Assembly (NCBI RefSeq): GCF_000143535.2
Contig: NC_037314.1
Coordinates: forward strand, 2,046,001 to 2,110,000
Length of the DNA stretch: 64,000 nt
Source: Botrytis cinerea B05.10
Lineage: Eukaryota > Ascomycota > Leotiomycetes > Helotiales > Sclerotiniaceae
Direction: 5' to 3'
Below the pieces are notes generated by a model. The model had not been told where the DNA came from, did not search any database, and saw nothing but the letters and a program-made list of their open reading frames with translations. Below are positions 58,331 to 64,000 of the stretch, in pieces (position 1 is the stretch's first letter; every line of letters starts with the position of its first letter). The position numbers were made by a program, and so were the translations under genes.

Positions 58331-61300
58331 ATGATGTCTCACTCTATGGCTGGGTTTGCAGACCTACCAATTTCCAAAAACCTATCCAGGAACCCATATC
58401 GGCAACAACCAAACTCATCTGATTACCCCAGATCCAGATCAACTTCTCAAGAGGACGAGTTTCCTTCATCTTCAAATAAACCAACACCAGTCAGACCAGT
58501 CTTTCATGATCTGCATACTGCTCATTCCTCAATCACGTCAGGAAATAAAAGAACCTTAAGTGGACGGCGTGCAGTTTCACACAATCTCTTCGAGCCGCCC
58601 GAAAGATCCGATTCAATCCCACTTCAGAAGATAGAAAGAAAGCGTGGTACCAATGTCGAGTCGTTTCTTCAAAACATTCCGCTTCCCCCACCTCCTGCTG
58701 CCTTGTTCGGAGGACGTTATGGGTCTGATACTGAAAATTCCACTCCAGTTCCTCGCTCAAGATCACAACGTCTTCCGTCAACAGTCAAGGGCGAATCTGG
58801 CTCTTTACTTAGCAACATGAAAACCGCTCTTACAACTATATCGTCATCCATTGCACAAGATACAAAAGATGAAGAAGATAAAGCTTCGCATTGGCCACGA
58901 GAAGATCTCAACCTTCCAAAGGGTACCTTTGGGAAGAAAGCTGCAGGTTATATGGAGCTTGTCAAAGAAGATGATATAAAAGATCCATCTACACCAGAAG
59001 CTCGACAAGCAGGTAATAATGAAAATGCCAGAGACAAATCAAGCAATCAATTTCAAAGTCATGGCGTTTCTATTCATCATTCACGCCTTGGTGAAGCACC
59101 ATCGGGCTCGCTACCGTCAATTAGTGATGAAGGAGAGAGCTTAGGTGATCTGACACGTACGAAACCTGACCATCAGGCACGACATTCCTTGCATACACCA
59201 CATCAAGGGGAAATTAAATCACCAATATGCAAGAGTTTTTCCGACACAACTCCTCAGAGACACAGCTATGATTTCCATCGAGCTACTAGCACTGTTGGAA
59301 ACATCTATAACCATTATCTCCACTGTAGCGGAAGAGGTTTTGACACTGATAGTGAAGAAGAGATGAATGAGGAAAGCCCTCTTCGAGGAGATTTCGCCAC
59401 TCAAGATTCCAATCGTCAAGAATACATTCGTGAATTCGACTTAGACGTGAGACTGGACTCTAGAGGAATGTTGCCCATCGCTCTTAAAATACAAAAACAG
59501 CGCAAAGTTGTTAGGGTAACCGAAGAGCCATATGGTCAGCCACCAACTCGTACTTTGCCCGAAATACCAACCCTTGATGTTCCAGCAAGTGCTCCAGACA
59601 AATCGCAAGAAACTGGTCAGTTATCCCACGGAGATACACACAAATTACATGATCTTACGAAGAAAACTAAAGGTGTATCTCAAAAAAGTTTGCAGCAGAG
59701 GACTAGCGATATGCACTCCGATTTAGATGAGTCTGAAGCAGACGTCACCGCGCAACTACATGTACCCTCATTTCCCTTTGCCACACCCAAAATTCAAGCC
59801 ACGCCAAAAGTCATAATCTCTCCAGCAGATGATCCTTTGGTATATGGAGATGATCCACATTGGACGGACCCGGTTATCTTGCGACAGCCATTGGAGAGAG
59901 AAGTCAGCAAAGCCCTTCGTCGTGCCAGTGGCTATAGTGTCTATAGTATGGAAAGCGCATCAACTTCATTGACCCGCCGGAATGAGCATCCTCGACCTCA
60001 AAAGTCTGGATTAAATTTCTCAAGGAAAATCAACGTCGAGGATACACCCCCTTCTGACTCTGGAAGCCTTAGCACAGAACAAAGAGATTTTATAGCACAG
60101 GCGCAAGCTTTTTATGACCGCGGAGCAATTGCACCAAATTGGGTCACTGCTCATCATCAGAATGTTGTTCGTATTCCGATAAGTCACAGTGTTAACCTCC
60201 CAGATTCTCCTCCAGAATCTCCTAACGATCGACCTCATGAATCGTCCGAGAAACATACCACACCTACCGAGGCCGAAGATTGGGAAACTGTGGCAGACAG
60301 TGCTGGAGGACCTTTTGGTCGTTCCAAACCAAACGAAGCAATGATGATCGGAGGTCTTGTGAACAGAGCTGGAAGTAGCATTGCAGATAATTCAGATGAT
60401 GGCACAGATAGTACGGAGCCTCTACATATTGATGAGTATGGATCTTCAGACCGCATTGCGCATCACCCAGGTAATGTTGAATACTATGGAGATTATCGCC
60501 AAAGAGATCTAAAGAAGACTCACATCCCTGTGTTTTTGCCTGTCTTCAGAGAGCATAAAGTCAATGGATATCTTGCAGATTCGAATAGAACACGGCCACC
60601 TCAGAATTATCACAACTACAATCCACAACCTCTCCTCAAAACTCATACCAATCCATTCAAGTCTCCTCCGCCAAAGATGAAACCACCTCGTGGTCAAAAC
60701 ATCGGTTTGTTTCCGCCATCCCTGCACACAAGTGAGGAAAGCGCAGACTTCACAAATTCAAATCAAGGTCGGCAAATTCCTCCTGGCAATCAAGGTCATG
60801 TAGATGATCGCTTAAGATTTGATTGGACAGGTGAGTTGGAGCCAGGAATCGCTTTGGGTGGCTCTAGTGATGGTGTACCACCATTAAATAAGAAGCGTTC
60901 CAGTTCGTGGCAATATGTATTGGCCCTTGGTGAGAAGATTGCTAGTCCCAAGAAAGAACTATTCGCGACAACGTCAACTACCAGTAGCAAACATAAGGAA
61001 ATCAACATCGAACTGAAGGCTAGCGGTAGTTCAAAGCCTCAAGGTCAAAAGCCTTTCATCAAAGGTCCTCCAGGTGCCTTTTATAGAGACTTACATTTGA
61101 ACTCGAAGCATGAACCAAGGCGTGTTAGTTTGATTCAAGCAAACAGACCTGCAAAAATTCCTGCTCAGAATAATAAAACAAAGGAGTACCCAACAAACAC
61201 TCTCCGTCCTTTGGCACTATTGGCATCTACTACTCATACACCTTCAAGTGCCGAAAGTCGCCCGATTGTTAAACAACCTTCGACACCTATTCGTAGCAAT

Positions 61301-61810
61301 AAGAAGCGAGGTGCTGAAAGCGATAATCCGAATGATTTCATTTATCGATCACCTCTTGCTCCTCCCAAGCGTCCAAGCTGGCAAGATTTGTACAGTCCTC
61401 GTCAATTGCAAGAAATTCGAAATGCTGCAATATCCGATGGTTTCTTCGAATCCCAGCCTGTACTTGGTAATAGCCCTCGCGATTCCAAGGGAAATACATG
61501 GAAGCATCTATTCGAAAATCCCAAGTTATCTCCTTGGTCTCAAAACCCTGCTCATATCATTGTTGAAGCTCATCGCAAGAGAAGCATCTCAATCATGGTC
61601 CTGGCCTTGTGTAATCTATTTCCTCCAATTTTATTATTGTATGCAACAGGTCGAATGGATGGAATCATTGTTTGGTGGACAAATGGAGATTTTTCATCTT
61701 TTGCATTAAAACAAAAGAGATATGCATGGTTACTATTGGCTTGTTGGATGTGTGTTACTGCTATTGGACTTGTCGCATTTTTGATTATTTTCTTTACAAA
61801 ATTGCGATAA
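58331..61810 (+). CDS. large single-exon protein with C-terminal membrane hairpin
   Basis: A 1159-residue uninterrupted frame beginning MMSHSMAGFADLPISKNLSR. Residues 1-1080 are Ser/Pro/Asn/His-rich, hydrophilic and mostly disordered, with short conserved-looking islands: VESFLQNIPLPPPPAALFGG, REFDLDVRLDSRGMLPIALK and RDFIAQAQAFYDRGAIAPNW. Near the end a structured block (RPSWQDLYSPRQLQEIRNAA, then GNTWKHLFENPKLSPW) leads to two hydrophobic helices, VLALCNLFPPILLLYATG and WLLLACWMCVTAIGLVAFLI, separated by a short loop (RMDGIIVWWTNGD). This is a tail-anchored or double-pass topology with a long cytoplasmic, probably phosphorylated tether. No catalytic motif. I do not recognise a named family; the terminal block is the part to search with. 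Possible role in membrane tethering or cell-wall signalling is a guess. Confidence 0.85.
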   Translation: MMSHSMAGFADLPISKNLSRNPYRQQPNSSDYPRSRSTSQEDEFPSSSNKPTPVRPVFHDLHTAHSSITSGNKRTLSGRRAVSHNLFEPPERSDSIPLQKIERKRGTNVESFLQNIPLPPPPAALFGGRYGSDTENSTPVPRSRSQRLPSTVKGESGSLLSNMKTALTTISSSIAQDTKDEEDKASHWPREDLNLPKGTFGKKAAGYMELVKEDDIKDPSTPEARQAGNNENARDKSSNQFQSHGVSIHHSRLGEAPSGSLPSISDEGESLGDLTRTKPDHQARHSLHTPHQGEIKSPICKSFSDTTPQRHSYDFHRATSTVGNIYNHYLHCSGRGFDTDSEEEMNEESPLRGDFATQDSNRQEYIREFDLDVRLDSRGMLPIALKIQKQRKVVRVTEEPYGQPPTRTLPEIPTLDVPASAPDKSQETGQLSHGDTHKLHDLTKKTKGVSQKSLQQRTSDMHSDLDESEADVTAQLHVPSFPFATPKIQATPKVIISPADDPLVYGDDPHWTDPVILRQPLEREVSKALRRASGYSVYSMESASTSLTRRNEHPRPQKSGLNFSRKINVEDTPPSDSGSLSTEQRDFIAQAQAFYDRGAIAPNWVTAHHQNVVRIPISHSVNLPDSPPESPNDRPHESSEKHTTPTEAEDWETVADSAGGPFGRSKPNEAMMIGGLVNRAGSSIADNSDDGTDSTEPLHIDEYGSSDRIAHHPGNVEYYGDYRQRDLKKTHIPVFLPVFREHKVNGYLADSNRTRPPQNYHNYNPQPLLKTHTNPFKSPPPKMKPPRGQNIGLFPPSLHTSEESADFTNSNQGRQIPPGNQGHVDDRLRFDWTGELEPGIALGGSSDGVPPLNKKRSSSWQYVLALGEKIASPKKELFATTSTTSSKHKEINIELKASGSSKPQGQKPFIKGPPGAFYRDLHLNSKHEPRRVSLIQANRPAKIPAQNNKTKEYPTNTLRPLALLASTTHTPSSAESRPIVKQPSTPIRSNKKRGAESDNPNDFIYRSPLAPPKRPSWQDLYSPRQLQEIRNAAISDGFFESQPVLGNSPRDSKGNTWKHLFENPKLSPWSQNPAHIIVEAHRKRSISIMVLALCNLFPPILLLYATGRMDGIIVWWTNGDFSSFALKQKRYAWLLLACWMCVTAIGLVAFLIIFFTKLR

Positions 61811-62676
61811 TGATAGGAGAATTTTGATTCGGATGATAGTACGAGGTGGGGAATGGAGATGAGAGAAGGGAAGAAAGTAGAGGAAAGAAGGCGAGTAAAG
61901 AAGAGAAGTGAATGGTTTCAATATGGTGGGTGAATTGAAGGAATGAGCAATTACATATTGTTACATGTGCTATATGTTTGGTGAACGGAAAGAGCGTTCT
62001 GGGGTACGAGATCTTGAGTTAAGATTCTACAGACTTGATATGAAGGGACATTCAAAGGAGTGGATAATGAAGGTCAAATCAATGGCCGTGGAGGTAATCT
62101 TGGGAAGATGTCAAAAAGTGTATAGTGTGTATATTACCCTGAGCTCTGGACAATATGAAAAGAATAATGGAAACGGAGTTATCACTCATTGTAATTGCTT
62201 TTGATATGTCATCATCATATGCGTGAACGACAAACGCAAAAGATAGCAACTAATGCTTGGTAGTGAGACACGAGCTAGAAAAAGCACAACTCAAAAGCTA
62301 AAGCCAGGAAGTATACCGTCTAAAATTGTGATATCACTTCCACCATATTGAGCAACATTTTTCTTTCTGGGCTTTGAAAAGGATCTCAAATAATGGTATA
62401 TGTTGAGCGTACAAGAAGCTTGACATGAAGCAAAAATCTGTAGATAGTCGCTTACGAGAAACCATGAGCAAAGCGCGACCGACCCACAACATCAAATCTT
62501 ACTCCACATCCACACAAAGGGAAGATTATTCCTCACACCACCAACACCCAAAAAAAGCAAACCTTCACAACCATGTAACCACCTCAAAAGAAAAGATAAA
62601 TCGATCGGAAAAATTGGATTATGGAAAAAGAGGATGAGCAGATTTTGAAGATGAAAAAAAATTCAAAAAAGATATT
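61811..62676. other. intergenic
   Basis: 3' flank of the large gene and region before the tRNA. Plus frames of 70-79 codons (61965-62204, 62425-62637) show no family resemblance. The minus-strand oligo-T run just beyond the tRNA 3' end, in 62650-62670, can serve as a Pol III terminator. Confidence 0.5.
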
Positions 62677-62747
62677 GGACTAGCGGCGAATCGAACGCCG
62701 GACCTCTCCCATGCTAAGGGAACATTATACCACTAAACCACAAGCCC
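62677..62747 (-). tRNA. tRNA-Ala (AGC)
   Basis: 71-nt cloverleaf on the minus strand. The anticodon loop TTAGCAT gives AGC, flanked by a five-pair stem (TTCCC/GGGAG). The T arm is perfect, with stems CGGCG/CGCCG around TTCGATT. The acceptor stem GGGCTTG/CTAGTCC has the G3:U70 wobble that specifies alanine, plus one mismatch. No intron. A run of T on the minus strand follows, the usual Pol III stop. Confidence 0.9.
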
Positions 62748-64000
62748 GTTTTTGATATCTTGGTACCGGGAAAAAAATATATGTACTCCCAATGACCGCT
62801 GCTTTTGAAATCGTTTTTCGTAACACGGATTTAATTCGAGATATTTTCTCACTCTCAAAATAATTCAGGAACTGAGAAAATAGAATTCCCTTATTTTCTA
62901 GGAAGATGATGATCGACCAGCCTCCGTTCCAACCGTGTTGGAAATCCGAATGGCCAGTATTGTATCTTGTGTACTGTATCTACTTCAACATTTTCCTTTC
63001 CCCCCTTTTCGTTTTCCAATTCACAATTTCTATGGATGGTAGGTAGAACCTCAGGAACGACTTTTTGGTGACATGTGAGCTAAATCGCCATCACATCAAG
63101 CTTTGACTTCAAGATACTAGGAATTCTTCTACGATGCCCTTTTATTAAGGACTATCAATATTCGTTGTTGAATCCACGTTTGGTAAAGTGGCCCAAGACT
63201 CGGTCATATGCATCCGGCCCCAGGAAATGGCCCGTCCGGCGTTCGCTTGAGATCCCCTCACTCGGGACTTCTAATCGGATTACGAACTTATTATAATTAA
63301 TTACCTTGTAAGCTTTTATCAACTACATCCAACTATTATTAAATTAGTATAATCAATCACAAGCTAAACTTATATGATTCAATCTTATTGCAAGATGAGG
63401 ATTAATTATAATTTATATGTAATCTACGATATATACAGAATAGTCGTAGCTTCGTTGAAGCGTCAAGGCCCGAGATCCTTGATTTATTATACCAAGATTC
63501 TTGACTATATAATCTCTCAAAACTTGGTGATTGAATTCTTTCTCACGAGAAAGACAACTTCAATTTGAAAATGAAGAATTTGGAGTAAAATTTGAAGCAA
63601 GAACGGCAAAAAATTCCGATTAATCATTATATAAATCCTATCCTTCTTTTATCAATCACTTATTCATACTCTTTTTGTAAACCTATCTCCTACTCTGGAT
63701 CAGGCTCTCACTCGTCTGTCAGCATATGTATTACTTTTATCGTTGAGAATTCTTCTAGATCGAGGGCTGGGAGCGTATAAGTTTCCTGGCAAACTGGCCA
63801 TGCTATGCTGCCGAGGCATGATTATTATATGCTCAGACCTTTCCAGTACAACGTCAACTGCTATATGTACGACTAGACAAACGGAATTTGGTCGAACGGT
63901 TACATCGTGTAACTACGCCTTCTTGGTTATCATCCAATGACCTAGTGACACATAATCTTCCAAGGCTACATTACGCGTATAAAAGAGAAAAACCTGTTAA
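62748..64000. other. intergenic, A/T-rich terminal region
   Basis: From about 63280 the sequence turns markedly A/T-rich with no gene. A TATA-like TATATAAATCC and a downstream CTGGATCAGGCTCTC are discussed in the findings as possible LTR-element traces. Otherwise nothing recognised. Confidence 0.4.

Overview
This is a window of nuclear DNA from a filamentous ascomycete. Protein-coding genes carry short introns of about 46-165 nt, with GTANGT-like donors, CTNAC-type branch points and YAG acceptors. Intergenic regions are long and A/T-rich with many microsatellites. The gene set (V-ATPase, Dlt1, Rax1, Chk1, CSN7, secreted GH10 xylanase with a fungal CBM1) is fungal. Intron style, base composition and the plant-cell-wall enzyme fit a Leotiomycete of the Botrytis/Sclerotinia type; that placement is an inference, not proven by any single marker.

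Layout. 0.7-2.7 kb: a secreted GMC oxidoreductase. 3.4-5.4 kb (minus): a PLP aminotransferase. 6.4-9.1 kb (minus): the V-ATPase V0 a-subunit. 9.1-11.5 kb: a (TA)n repeat and a frameshifted relic of an MFS transporter. 11.5-12.8 kb: DLT1. 12.8-22.4 kb is gene-poor: one small two-exon gene (13.9 kb), an acidic low-complexity protein (18.7-19.7 kb), coding-like fragments and the largest microsatellites. 22.5 kb: a small proline-rich protein. 23.9-25.4 kb: GH10-CBM1 xylanase. 26.0-27.8 kb (minus): mitochondrial methionyl-tRNA synthetase, head-to-head with an NTF2-like protein (28.1 kb). 29.7-33.1 kb: a large disordered protein with two SUMO-interacting-like motifs. 33.8-34.3 kb (minus): an 88-residue four-exon membrane protein, head-to-head with RPL38 (34.7-35.3 kb). 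36.3-40.1 kb: two SprT-like metalloprotease genes tail to tail. 42.1-44.3 kb (minus): an F-box/WD40-like protein. 44.3-48 kb: gene-poor with several unresolved reading frames.

48.1-56.5 kb is dense: CHK1 (minus), a UBC11/UbcH10-type E2, RPL31 (minus), RAX1-like RGS membrane protein and COP9 signalosome subunit 7 (minus). It is followed by an unrecognised two-exon gene (56.9-57.4 kb, minus) and a 1159-residue single-exon protein with a C-terminal membrane hairpin (58.3-61.8 kb). A tRNA-Ala(AGC) lies at 62.7 kb (minus), and the last 0.7 kb is A/T-rich and may be transposon-derived.

The genes do not form a metabolic cluster. Most are housekeeping: vacuolar acidification, mitochondrial and cytosolic translation, nuclear transport, cell-cycle and ubiquitin control. 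The xylanase and GMC oxidase are the secreted, host-facing enzymes. The most useful results are the spliced small genes that single-frame scanning would miss, the paired SprT-like genes, the degenerate MFS gene and two genes whose last intron donor overlaps an in-frame stop. I found no strong evidence for an entirely new system. All intron coordinates were placed by eye from splice signals, frame continuity and arithmetic on total length; none is backed by transcript data.
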